Shown in pieces: positions 37,031 to 49,100 of a stretch of 64,000 nucleotides of DNA (positions are counted from its first letter, which is position 1; each line of letters begins with the position of its first letter). The DNA comes from Acridotheres tristis (lineage: Eukaryota; Chordata; Aves; Passeriformes; Sturnidae): NCBI GenBank assembly GCA_037013685.1, contig CM072893.1:20665736-20729735 (forward strand), given 5' to 3'. The notes beneath the pieces are model-generated. The model saw nothing but the letters and a program-made list of their open reading frames with translations, did not search any database and was not told the DNA's origin. Both the position numbers and the translations under genes were made by a program.

Positions 37031-40000
37031 ACCTGCACCTGGCAGTGAGTGGCTCCATTTGAGCCGAGAGAACTCTCCTGGGAGCAGGCTCTGTTTGGCC
37101 AGTGCAGAGTGAGGGAAAGTGGCTGCTCTTCCTGGAGCTTTGCCAGAGCTCAGCTCCCAGACACTGACTGGAGGTAGCAGCCATTTTAAGTAAATTAAGT
37201 AAAACTGCACATTTGAAGACAAGTACAGAACCTAATGAAATGAAAGTCACCAAAAGCAATATAAACTATTTAGGGCTTCAAATTGAGCCTTAAAATTGGC
37301 TATTGGATTTACTGCAAAATATCAACTTTTAAAAATAATAAATGGTTCGATAACAAATTTATACAGATTTAAGCTTTATAAAGAAATTGACAAACAATTA
37401 ATGAAAGAGTGACATGGAGGTAGATTAAATATATATGTATATATGACTACTTCAGTGAGGACTGAAAAAGAGGAAAAGAGGACAGATACTGAAGGAGCTG
37501 TACCTTAATATGGTTCTTCTGACCTGGCAGTATTAAAACTGTGGAAATTATTCACTGTTTACAACAAAGCTAAGTAACCTGGCAATATAGGAATATTCTG
37601 TTTTGGAAAATCTAAATATTAACTGCTACGATACCAATATGTAAAATTAAATTACAAGATCAGTTAGGCATTTTTCATCTACTTGGTTCCATTTTTTAAA
37701 AGATAAGTAGCCCTCAATTAGTCTAAAGTGAAACTAATCTAGGTTGAAAAATGTGTTTCTACAATGAAACTTGTTTTTTTTTTTTTAGTACCATAACACT
37801 TTATTTTAACCTTCAAACTAGTTGGAATAGTGACTTTCTGTCAAAAAGACTAGCATGCTTTGTTAGTCACAGGAGGCTTAAAGAGGCTTAAATTGCTTCA
37901 TAATGAATTGCTTAAAATAAAAATACACTTTATGCAATGTTAATTGAATTAACTTGGCTTATTTGGGCCTTTCTTACATTTGTTTCTTTGGAACTGGCCC
38001 AGGTCAAGTAATTCATATACCAGATTGAATTAAGCTCTTGTGTTCTGATTCAACTGTCAGTACTATCTTTAACTTCCAGTTATAAGGGAGTTGGTTGCTA
38101 GAAACAAAGGAAAATTGTTTTCTTCTAGTGGCTAGTTGATCAAAAACTGTCTTTACATCTTGATTTTCTTTGGTTCTGGAGTGCTTTTCCTTATCCTAAT
38201 GATTGATCTATGGAGTGAAACTGTCTCCTGGGAAGAGCTGACAGAAACAGTGCAGTCCCTTGCATGTGAATCCTCAAATCATCTGAAAAGCAATAACCTA
38301 CAAGTAAATAGGGACATAAAGGAGGGGCATAGAATGCCTAGAGCCAGCCCTGTGAGAGGTGGGATAGTTCATTAAATTAAGTATTTTCAATTACTGTAAG
38401 AAAACAGTTTTGCTGCCTTTAATGATTCAGAGTCGCACAAACAGGTTAGAGCAAGTGTTGAGAAACTCTTAATTACAGTGTTGATTTAGGGCAGGCAGAC
38501 CATACAGCCCAACATAAACAGAGTGCAGAAAGCAGAGACACAAGTGTTAGAACAACTCACTTTCAACTGCCCTAATTTACCTTTTTCAGCTTTAGTCATC
38601 TCTCTTTGACACACAGAGTTATGCATATTTCATCCTTGGAAAATCAGCCTGCACTTTTATTAAACACTGGTTTTTTTCACACTTCAGATTTCAACTATGT
38701 ATTTCCTTATATGCATTACTATTTGGTCTGAATAATTAGTATTATGAATTACCCAGAATAAACATGCAGAATAATTCATGGACTAGTGCAAAACAGAACA
38801 CCAAGTGCCAGAGAATGAAATTCTGAAAATTTTACCTGATCTACATTAAGGATCACAGTATTAATATCTTGTGAGAGGCTGGGTGTTGATGTGGAGGCTG
38901 GAGATATGTAGATGGTGTGTAGTGAACGGGAGGGAGGTCAAGTGTGTGGCACCACCGTGTACAGAATAGATGGAATGTTAAATAGTAACATTCACACCTT
39001 GATTTTCTTCAGAGTAGCTTTTTATTTTTTGGTAGAATTTTCAGTATAGTAACAACTCAGTAATGAAAAAGTAGTAACTTGAAAATTGGAAACTATTCCA
39101 ATAGTACGACTTTTCACCTATGTACTGATTTTGTTTTTAAATTTTCATACTTGACCTATTTGTGTTTGAGTTTCAGAATATATTTAGAAATTATGACACG
39201 TGATTAATATATTCTTCAGCTAAGTAACATGACACAGTTTTCTTTGTAACAGCTATAAATTTTATAGCTGGTATGAGTTTATAATTAATTTCTTATGCTA
39301 GGAGTTTGTAAGGGAAATACGGGAACTATTCCTCTGTCTAGCAGTTGTTCTGAATAGGTGGCTATTTAATCGGGGCTTCTAAATCAAACTGTTTAAAAGC
39401 TCATATTTAGTTAGTCACGTTCAGCTCAGTCTGACAGATATTTCCTCAGAGCTGATGATTCAGATTGCAGCAGTTTTCCCTGGGAAGAGGGAGTGTGCAC
39501 GTATGTTTCTTCTCCTTTGGAGCTCTCTTCCTTTCAGGAAGCAGCAGTGAAATGCTGTCTGTAGGTAAGACTTCAAACCCCATGATTCCTTGGGGAGAGC
39601 ATGCGCTGAAGGCTTCCAGTTGTCAAAGTGCTCTTGCCAGGCTGGTCGGCTATTTGTCATATACCAAACCTGAGGGAAGAAAATAAATATACTGTCCTTT
39701 TGTTGATCTTAAAATACAGAAAATCCAAAGGTAACTGTTCCTTAAACATTTCTGCATTGGTTGCGTGGGTTTCTGCATGCAAGTGGAGCTGGTATTGCTA
39801 TGGGGATATAGATTTCCTGTACTGGATTGTAAATTTGTAGAAATACTTACACTAGCAAATAATCAAGAGTACTGCATACTAGTCCAACATTAGACATTGG
39901 CTGGCCTGTCTTTCAAAGGCATTTATTAACCAGTATTTTTTAATTTGGACTGGCTTCATTCATTAAGGAAGGTCTTGACCTTGACAAGAGGGTTGAACTG

Positions 40001-41372
40001 TGCAGTGATTTTTGCCTTTAAGAAGCACTATGGAAGGGAATATGAATCATGGTCCTTAGGATAAAGTTCAAAACCAGCTAGCTAAGTCAAGGTACATATT
40101 TGAAGCAACTACTGTACTAGCCAGTATAGATAACTTGGTGACTAACTAATTTAAATATAACTTTATTGACGACAGAATTTTAACATTTCAGCTGCTGTGC
40201 GTTTTTCTCTAAATGTATTTTTATCCTGATAGCTCAGATCCAGGGGAGAGGGGTACATATAATCCTTTTCTCCCTCTGATGTGTAGTCATCAGTAGTTTT
40301 ATGTAGCCTTAGGAGTAATAGTGATGTGGGTAGAAGTGAAGCTAATGGAAAGTTACACAGACAGAGCTTGGTATATTGTGTTTTACTGCAGTATTGCTTT
40401 AAAATGCCTTGCAAGGTTTTCTGCACTCCCAGCAGCAGCAGCAGCGCTGCCTGGAACAGATGGAATGGTTTACCCCGTCCTTAGGAGATTAATGTTGTCT
40501 CACTGCATGGTCTGCTTAGGAAGCCTTGCTGCTCGTTTTACATGTTGAGCTGGTAAATCAGGGGGAGCATAAGCAGTAACTGACGAGATACCAGAAACCT
40601 TCCTGACGTTCATTTTAACTAAAATGTGTGTGTATTCCTCAGAAGGTATTTAAAGGAAAGAACAAAAAACACCTGGACCATCTGATGTCAGAAAGGACAA
40701 TGCTGACAGTTTCACACTTTGCCACCTTTCTTAAACAGTTAATTGATTTGGCTTTACATTGTTACATTACAAAAACAATCCTAAAAAATGCAGTCTTAGG
40801 CGTGTAAATGTCATATGATTAACTCAATAGCAATGCAGTTAGGTATTCAGCGATGGCCATCTTTGACATAGTTATTCAATTAAAGTACGTGATTTGGGGC
40901 TCATTTAAAATACTTTTGAGATTTAGAATGATCTCCTCAATTGACTAAAAGCCTGCAAAATACGGATGTTCCTGTTGTGATTTCATGCAATTGCTGTTCA
41001 TTGATGTCTGTATTGTATTAGTACTATTAGGTCTCTAAATAATAATGAAATTATATGATCTGCTCTGTTTCATATGGAGCACCTTTTATAGCAAATATAA
41101 GCCTCAACCATTCCACATACATTTCCTTTCTAAATTTTTAAGTTACGTATTGATTTAGCAAATAATTTACATCCCTAGTCTTTGTCTTGTGCATATAAAG
41201 ATGGTTTTTAACATGCAGCATGTCTGTATTGTAAATACTTCGATTTTCCCTGGGTTTATATTTTATCTGAAAGCATCGGAAAGATCATGGTCTAATTATA
41301 CCTCTCCAGCCTGCTGATTTTGACCTTAGGTTTTTCTAATGGACAAATCACCGATGATTTCATATGTATGTG

Positions 41373-41402
41373 TATAAATAGAGCGGGTATGTATATAAAT
41401 AG
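41373..41402 (+). promoter_or_regulatory. Tandem TATA-like boxes
   Basis: Two copies of TATAAATAGAGCG start at 41373 and 41394, 21 bp apart, each a full TATA consensus followed by the same flank. They lie about 130 bp before a small CpG-rich segment and 0.85 kb before the CPEB3 coding exon. They could direct an alternative CPEB3 promoter. They could also be a simple local duplication. Confidence 0.4.
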
Positions 41403-41519
41403 AGCGAGTAGACAGCTATACCTTCAAGCAAAGGACCGCTTTGATGTAAAATAGCGTTTTACACGGAGAGATCGTAAGGTCACCGAAGGCAAATGTAGCA
41501 GCCGTCGGTGTCTTTGTAG

Positions 41520-41720
41520 GCGCAGTGTCTCCGCCCCCGGCCCCCTCCCGGCCGTGCCATCGCCGGCGCTGCCCGGAGCCGGCGCGGGCTGGGCGCAGGA
41601 GCGCGCAGGAAGCGATTGTGCAGCGCGGAGCCGCTCCCGTGTCAGCGCCAGCGTCCCTGCGCGCCTTCGCTCTGATAAACCTCAGTCACTGCCAGCTTGC
41701 TCGTTAATTAAGGAAAATCG
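41520..41720 (+). promoter_or_regulatory. Small CpG-rich segment, candidate internal CPEB3 promoter
   Basis: About 200 bp of CpG-rich sequence (GCCGGCGCTGCCCGGAGCC and similar) stands isolated in an AT-rich intron, 0.5 kb before the CPEB3 coding exon acceptor. With the motifs on both sides of it, it looks like a second promoter or a conserved 5'UTR region. No start site can be assigned from sequence. Confidence 0.5.
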
Positions 41721-41730
41721 GCACCCGGCT

Positions 41731-41740
41731 CCTTTAAAGG
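41731..41740. promoter_or_regulatory. CArG box (SRF-type site)
   Basis: CCTTTAAAGG fits CC(A/T)6GG exactly and is palindromic. It lies immediately after the small CpG-rich segment. SRF binds such sites in activity-induced promoters. Confidence 0.45.
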
Positions 41741-41819
41741 TCCCCTAATAGAAAAGGGGGTGGAGAAGAGCGAAGACTGGTGTCTTTTTAACCTTGCTGA
41801 AGGACGCAGCAGTATTTAT

Positions 41820-41833
41820 TGACGTATGCAAAT
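41820..41833 (+). promoter_or_regulatory. CRE-like site overlapping an octamer
   Basis: TGACGTATGCAAAT combines a CRE-type half site (TGACGTA) with a perfect POU octamer (ATGCAAAT), sharing one base. It lies 87 bp after the CArG box in a region with little simple sequence. Confidence 0.45.
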
Positions 41834-42245
41834 AACCAGGGGGAGGAGGTGGAGGAGGAGGGTGCTTGGAAAAACAGGAACCAGAATCAGTTTCTCATTG
41901 CAGGGTGAGAGCTCTGAGTTCCGGTGTAAGAGAAAAGAGACGTGGCGAAATTGCTGTATATCTCTGCCCTATAAGCACACCTCTCATTTAGACTGAAGGG
42001 AAACAGGCATCAAAAAGGGTGAAGCATCTTAAAAAATATTTTAAAGGCAATCTAGCACGATCAAGGGTTACATATTCCTAAATGGGGGAGGGGGAAGATT
42101 ACGGGTTTGCCTTGCGATATGCTGTAGCATAGTACTAGCAATAGGACGAAATTTTTGGCTGGCAAATTATTAAAACAGACTGGCTTGTGGTATGAATGAC
42201 AATGTTAATAATCTGTCTTTGTGGTTTTTTCCCCTACTGTTTCAG

Positions 42246-43156
42246 CTGCGCAAACCATGCAGGATGATTTACTGATGGACAAAAGCAAAGCCCAGCCCCA
42301 GCAGCAGCGGCAGCAGCAGCAGCAGCAAGATCCAAACTCAGCAGAAGCCCCCTCTACGCCCATCTCGTCGGAGACACCCAAACCAGAAGACAACAGTTCA
42401 GTGACTAGTATCGGCACATCGGCTCCCTCCCAAAATAGCAAGGAGAAGATGCAGATGGAGTCTCCCATTTTGCCTGGCTTGAGCTTTCACCAGCCTCAAC
42501 AAGAACCTGCAGCCGGCACCTCCTTGTCTCCCTCGTTTGGCAGCACCTGGTCTACAGGGACCACAAACACGGTGGATGATAGCTTTTTCCAAGGGATTAC
42601 TCCAGTCAATGGGACAATGCTTTTCCAGAATTTTCCACACCATGTCAACCCTGTATTTGGTGGCACTTTCTCACCTCAGATTGGCCTAGCTCAGACTCAA
42701 CACCACCAACATCAGCAGCAGCAGCAGCAAGCTCAGCAGCAGCAGCAGCAGCGGAGGTCACCTGTGAGTCCCAATCAGGCACCTTTCGCCCAGAGAAATG
42801 CTGCGTACAGCCATCAGCCCATCATGACCAGCAAACCGTCTTCCTCCTCTGCCTCTTCTTCTTCCTCCTCCAGCTGGAATAACCATCAAAATGCGGCTTG
42901 GAGTACACCTTCCAACCCTTGGGGTGGGCTGCAGGCTGGTAGGGACCCTCGAAGGGCAGTTGGAGTGGGGGTTGGCGTGGGAGTGGGAGTCGGCGTGCCC
43001 TCCCCCCTCAATCCTATTTCACCCCTTAAAAAACCCTTCTCCAGCAATGTCATTGCCCCTCCGAAGTTCCCACGGGCTGCACCCTTAACCCCCAAATCCT
43101 GGATGGAAGACAACGCGTTCAGGACGGACAATGGCAACAATCTGTTGCCTTTTCAG
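42246..43156 (+). CDS. CPEB3: CPEB3 first coding exon (N-terminal 300 residues; ATG at 42257)
   Basis: The acceptor TGTTTCAG|CTGCG is followed by 11 nt and an ATG in good context (A at -3). The frame runs 300 codons to the donor TTTCAG|GTAAAT, phase 0. MQDDLLMDKSK, the conserved stretch SFFQGITPVNGTMLFQNF, and PLTPKSWMEDNAFRTDNGNN identify CPEB3, a cytoplasmic polyadenylation element binding protein that controls translation of neuronal mRNAs. This exon is the disordered, aggregation-prone N-terminal region. It has Q runs at residues 13-24 and 146-165, an S run at 195-206, a Val-Gly repeat at 235-247, and proline-directed S/T sites. The two RNA-binding domains and zinc-binding C-terminus are downstream of the window. 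The Q runs are purer than in the mammalian protein as I recall it. Confidence 0.96.
42293..42328 (+). repeat. CAG repeat coding polyglutamine 1 in CPEB3
   Basis: Codons 13-24 read QPQQQRQQQQQQ, mostly CAG with one CGG break. It is likely length-variable between individuals and species. Confidence 0.9.
42692..42751 (+). repeat. CAG repeat coding polyglutamine 2 in CPEB3
   Basis: Codons 146-165 consist of Q with a few H, T and A: TQHHQHQQQQQQAQQQQQQ after the first Q. The codons are mostly CAG, with two CAA breaks. Confidence 0.9.
42959..42997 (+). repeat. Val-Gly dipeptide repeat in CPEB3
   Basis: Codons 235-247 encode VGVGVGVGVGVGV from GTGGGG and GTTGGC type hexamers. A similar run is in the mammalian protein as I recall it, so it is probably functional rather than a neutral repeat. 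Confidence 0.85.
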
Positions 43157-46100
43157 GTAAATGACTAGATGCACCTTTTGCATGATGACAGCTATCACAA
43201 TTCTGTGGTTTTTGTAGGGCTGTGTTTCATGTTACTGTTGTCTGACTGACATCTCCATAACTCATATTTTCATCAAATAGTCACCTTACATGAAAGAAAT
43301 GGGGTTGAACCTAGGGAGTGCATACACGAAGATTTCCTATTCTAGCTTAAGGTTTAAAATCCTGTTTTTCTTGTAACTTACTGTTAAATGTGGTGTGTGG
43401 AGGTTTTTTGTTGTTGCTCTTTGCTTTTTTTTAGCATCTGAAAGGTAGTAGCCTTCATGAAAAACAGGTTCAGCAGACTACGTTCCCTTGGTGCTGTGTT
43501 AGAATTTTTTTTCGTATTCTCCCATATGTGAGAAAGCTGAGATGTTGAAATTGCTGGCTTCAGTTTTCTAACTGGGCTGTTAATTTTAACCAAAGATGCT
43601 TCTTGACCTGAAATTCAGTTAATTATTTTATCACCAGTGCAATAACTAATTGTCCTTGTGTTGTGGTGGGATTTAACAGGGAGTCTGCTTGCATAAGGCA
43701 TCCATATGAAAAGCTGTGTACATCTAATACGAACACCCTGCTGTTATATTCACAGTGGACGTTTTGAATACATCTTGAAGCAGCGTGGGTGTGTATGGAA
43801 AGAGTGGCATATCTGTCCTTTCCAGTAAGGAAATGCCTAATACAATTGACATGGTTTAGAAATGGCAGGGAGGTATTGTATAAAATAAACCATTTTATGT
43901 TGTTCAGAATATTTGCAGAGAAAAGAGACAATAGGACACGACCTTCAGAGCCATATTGCAATGGAGTCTATTTACTAGCTACATAGCTCTGAAATATTTA
44001 AAGCTGCAGTGCCCTTCACTGTTTTTTTTTTAATCTATGACGACAAAGCAGATCAATTGCAGCTGAAACTGGGCCAAATGGAAGATTTGCAATTTTAATG
44101 CAGAATGAAACCCGTCATGGTGTGAAATCCATTTTAAGTCGAAAAAAGCAGAGCTTGCACTTGCAGTTATATCCATACCAGGTGAAGTGAACCTCAGACT
44201 TTTTCTAGGCTAGCTGTTTTGGTCAGATGAGTCAAAATTTTCTGCTTTGAAATACAGGTAAATCATTCACAAATGCTTGCGTTTTAGGTAGTACTTTTCT
44301 TAAGAAAGTATGACCTCTCAAACATCTTTAACTTACCAGTTTAGTAAGAATAGCATTTAGATTGACAGTTTTAGAAACACAGTAAAAAAAGAAATCAAAC
44401 AAATGCACCCCCACCTTCATGATTTTAGGAGACCGTTGAAGTAAAATATATGCACTTTCCAGTCCTATTCAAAGAGGACATCTTATAGTCAGCCCTGAAA
44501 TTTCATTTTGCTGCTTCATTCTGTTTAAAGGGAGAGTTGCAATTTTTTTATTGGCTGCCCTAAATGAAGGTGGAGTGGCTTCTGGTGAGCTGCTGGTTAA
44601 TGTCTCTGAAGCACTGAAGGCAGATTACACTTTAGCCACAATACGCCTGGTGTAAATAGTATGTTGCACAGAGCACAGCACCACAAAAGCTAATAGCTCC
44701 CAGTCATTTTTGAGTAGTGGGAAATGTGTTTCAATTTACAAGTATTCTTAATTGTCTACATGTAAGGCATTACAAATTTTGGTATATTTGAATTAGTAGT
44801 GAAAACAACAGTAATGGTCTTATTTCTGTGGTTTGGTTAGTGAGGTACATCTTTAATGAATACAGAACTTTATTATTGTGACTGTAAATTGTCACAAATT
44901 AAACTGGCAGACATTTACTCATCATGAGGAGAAAAAAACCAGATAACTGCTTTTAAAGAAAAGTTCTTTTGATTTTGAAATTAAGGTTTCAAAAAAACTA
45001 AAGTATTAGCCAATATGTAAATTTGGAAACCTGTTTTCTGTGAATTTAACCTGGTATTTTCATGTTCAACTGAAAGCAAATGCTTAGGCTATTCTCAGCA
45101 GCAGCTGGTATAGAAGTCTGATTTCAGAGACTCAGAACATTTGTATTTTTTCTCCCTATTAGGCTCCTTTTTTTTTTTTTTAATACAAGCTGCTGAATTT
45201 TGCTTATTAAAAATTTTTCATCTGGGTTACTGTTGATTGCTGCTATACTTAACGAAATGCCAAAGACATTCTGAAACCATCCTATTGGTAGGAGGCAACT
45301 GTTTAGTTACACTGAAAAAAAGAAAATTCAAATTAGTCTAAGAGTTTAATCTTTGCTGCCAAGGTTCTGGTTTTCTTTTTTTTCTTCTTTCTCCCACCCC
45401 TAAATTGGGCAATATGTTGACACAGTAAGTTTTGCTTGTCAGCACTATCAAGTAATTCTGGCAGGTTTATCCATTTACATGTGCCACCCCCCATAACTGC
45501 GTGGTACTTTAGAAATATCTTCCAGTAAACTTTCTAGCAACACACTTATGCACATTAGCAAGTTCTTTGTGTTAACCTGTTATTTTATGTTAAGATTATG
45601 AGGCTTTCTTAGAAAGAAGAAAACTATTAATATGTTCACTGTTTGAAATGACATCAGAGAGAGCTATTTTGTAGTTCAGGTCTTTGCAGTGATCACAAGT
45701 TTTGATCAGAAAAGATCTATAACCAAGATTTGTGTTCTGAGTCTATAATATTTGAAGTAAGTTGATACTCAGCTATTGATATATCTTGTTCTAGGAAAAA
45801 ATGTCCAGTTTGAAAATGTTTCTGTTAACACATATATAAAGCAATATGCTAGATACTTTCATCCCTTAATTTGAGTAATATTTTTGTGCATCTTGTATGT
45901 CAAAACCAATTGGTGTCTGTCCCAAGGAGTTGTGCTGCAGAACATATCAGAAGGTTTACAATATCACTTGGTAGGAATTCTGCTGGTGTTTGCCTTGTGA
46001 TTGGTGTGGAAAGGCCACTAAAAATGCTTTGAAGGAGACTACATTCATATACCAATGTATATAAAAAAAAAGGGAGATATAAAGCTGATGGTTGAAAGGA

Positions 46101-49100
46101 AAAAGAGAAGTGATCAGTCTGGAATGGAATGTAATGTTGGAAGTAAGAGTTGGAGACGAGATCATGGGAACAGATGTGGAACTAGGCCGGATAGGAAATA
46201 CATAAACATGGCCAGTTTGTTCTTCTGAACGTTCTTTGGCTGCTGGCTGGTTCAGGTGAAGGGTGCCTGGCTGCCATGTGGCCAGCAGAGGTGTTGTGCT
46301 ATTATGTGAGGTGCCCCTCAGCTCTGGCATTTGAGGCTGGCATTAACTGGTTGTCCCTGGGACACTGTTCTCCTGGCAGTGGCTCAGTTCCATTTTCCAG
46401 AAGAGTGGTGGGGCTTGTACAGAACTATTGTCATCTCCTGCTTCTGTGCTGCTCCCACTATTCTATTTCCCTTCACTTGTCTCAGGTAAATAGTGTATTT
46501 CTTTTGGCTTTTGGCCATGTGAAGATATTGGGACGCAGCTTGTGGGTTAGGAGGATTGATAGTGCCTGAAATAGATCCTTGGAAACAAGGATCAGAAATT
46601 CTCTTTGCAGGGAAGATAGAGAAGGAATTAAAAGTTCGCAGACCAGTATCTAATTAAGTATGTCCACCTTGTGGATTTTTAATTATAGCAACACTGTAAC
46701 AATTTTCCAGAAACTGTGCTGAGTTCTGCCGTTTTCCAAGTAATGTTCTTTAGAAACATAAAATGCATTGCACTTTGTGCTCTGAAGATTCTGGCATGCA
46801 TCAAACCATCATTGGCAGCTTCACTGATAAATATTTCTCTGGCAGCAGTAAATAAGGTGATGTTTATTGTGTATAAAGATAGTTTTAACGTGTTATCTTT
46901 TGCAGGGAGACTGAGAAAGGATTTTTGGGGAAGTGTTTTGGTATGGTGCTTTTTTCCTCATCGTTTTCAATTAGAATTAGTCTGGACCAGATAAAATTAT
47001 AAGCTAAATTTAGAAATTTTATATTCAGTATTTCATACTTAAACAAAATGCCAATTCTAACACGCAGTTAGTTTGTGTTTAAATATAAGTGTGTATATAT
47101 GTATAGAGTTCAAGTATTGGAACATTCAGGAGTGTAACAATCAAAGTTTTGTGTTTATGAGTAAAGAAGGTTTACTGACTAATACACTCTGGTGACTGAT
47201 TTTAAAAACCCTTTTTAAATCTAGAGGGGTTTAGTCAGAAATAGTTGTATGCAACTATGTAATTAGTCTATTTAAAGATTAATTTTTAAAACACTGTATT
47301 TCTTTAGTCTAAATTTATCATTCTGGGCTCTAGCTTCATGACAGTTTAGTAGATAACTGCACTTAGTATTGTTACTGTTACCTTAAAAATTATTTCTTAA
47401 CTTGTAGTCCAGTCTTCATTTTTCTTTCATGATGATGCCCAAGCACTGACAGCCTGCAACTTCATGGACGACAAAAAAAAAAAAAAAAAAAAAAGAGGAA
47501 AGTACCTAGGATTCTCAAGTGCTTCTGTTGGTACTATTAACTAGCGTTTTTTGTAGCTGGATTCTGAATAGTAAAATGTGGGAGCCCATATTGTGGTATT
47601 TCAGTAGTCTTCCCATGTAACAGATACAAGTAACACATCATATTCTAGCTAAGTAGTTGAGAAGAATTTTACAACTTTTTGTTAGATTTTAAATTTGATT
47701 GAATTACAAATGTCTGCGTTTTCAAATTAACTAAAACATAGTAATGGTACAGGAAAAAAGCACATGGCTGCTTCATAATGAAAGTATGATGATTGAACAC
47801 TAATTGCTTATTGATCAGAGTTTTGATTTGAAGTAACCAATCATAGTTAAGCTGTCAGAGTTAGGCAGCTGATACTCTGATCTGTACATAGACAGGACTT
47901 TCTTAAAAACATTAAATGTATTAATATGGAGCAGTGAATCAATAATTCTGCCTGAAAGATTTGATTAAGGACTTACCTGTCTTTGGGAGGAACCATAGAA
48001 GGGAAAGTGTAGGGCGTGGAGTTAGCTTTGCTATTTCCCCTTCTTGGATCATGTCTCCCAGCTTTCATCTTTTTACCTAGACTTCTTTTGTGAATAGAAT
48101 GTGAGAGGAAGAGAGACCTGGAAAAGTAGTGTTTTTCAAGGTGCTTTTCAAGAAAAAAAAGAGTTTGCTGAGTGAATGATGAGTATTTCCATTGTTAGCA
48201 GTTGGTAAAATATCTCTCCTTTCATTAAGGTCACTCAAGAGTAATTCCTAGCAGATCTATACTAAGGGGAAGCTAAAATAAAGCATTGTTTAGTTTAAAG
48301 TTTGAAAGTGATCTTAAACAGTGCATGTCTGAATTTTGCTTCTATTCTAGAATTTACAGTTTTTAGGCTATCTTATACAGTCTGTACCTAAATTTAGGGC
48401 AGCATTGCCATGTTTTATTTCATTAGTTTTTTAAATCTAATTTTTCTGTGTTTCACAAAAGCATTGCTTTTAAGCAATTGTTAGAATGCTGCACATACTG
48501 GTACTAAGCATTGTCTCAGTAGTTAGAAGAATGTAAAATTTTTGTATATGGAATTAGTTCTTCATTTGTGTAATCATTTTGTTATTATGTGTAAATTTTA
48601 GAATTTAAAAAATGCAAGATGTGAAAGGTCACAGGAATTTTGCTTGTGTTTGTTCAGACTTGGTCAATATTTTTGTTTCCATAAGTTTCAGTTAAATAAT
48701 TCTGACTTTTCCTGGAACCTACAAGTAGCATTTGTAAATCACAATTAATTGTTGTCTTCCTTTTCCTTCTTGTTGTGGATAAGTGGCTTTGTCCCTTTAT
48801 TGTATGTTTCTCAAGCTCATTTCAGAGATAAAATTGTCAGTTTTTCCTAACATCTTATAGGAGAGAAGCACTGTGCCAATCAGGATAGACATTGATCTTC
48901 TTTGTCACAACAGTGTTAGAAGAGATGATGTGAAGTCCATTCTACAGAGGTTAATAAGAGGCACAGAGTTGGAGAAATTAATTTTCTTCTTCAGCTTGAG
49001 AAGACTAAAACATTGTAAGATTTTTCTGAAATGTTTAGAAAACACGTCTTTGAAAACAGAACATCCACTGCAGTCTCTTAAGTTTAATGGTTGTGTTAAT

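Larger units (their letters stand above)
34272..42245 (+). other. CPEB3 intron 1 (about 8 kb)
   Basis: Lies between the candidate first exon and the first coding exon. It contains a CR1 fragment, a pyrimidine-rich block, a 16-bp palindrome at 35814-35829, and near its 3' end a small CpG-rich segment with promoter-like motifs. The remainder is AT-rich, with no recognised gene. Confidence 0.65.

Noticed and set aside
36709..37062. A 117-codon frame rich in Phe, Ser and Leu
   Set aside because: It follows from a pyrimidine-rich low-complexity block, not from coding constraint.
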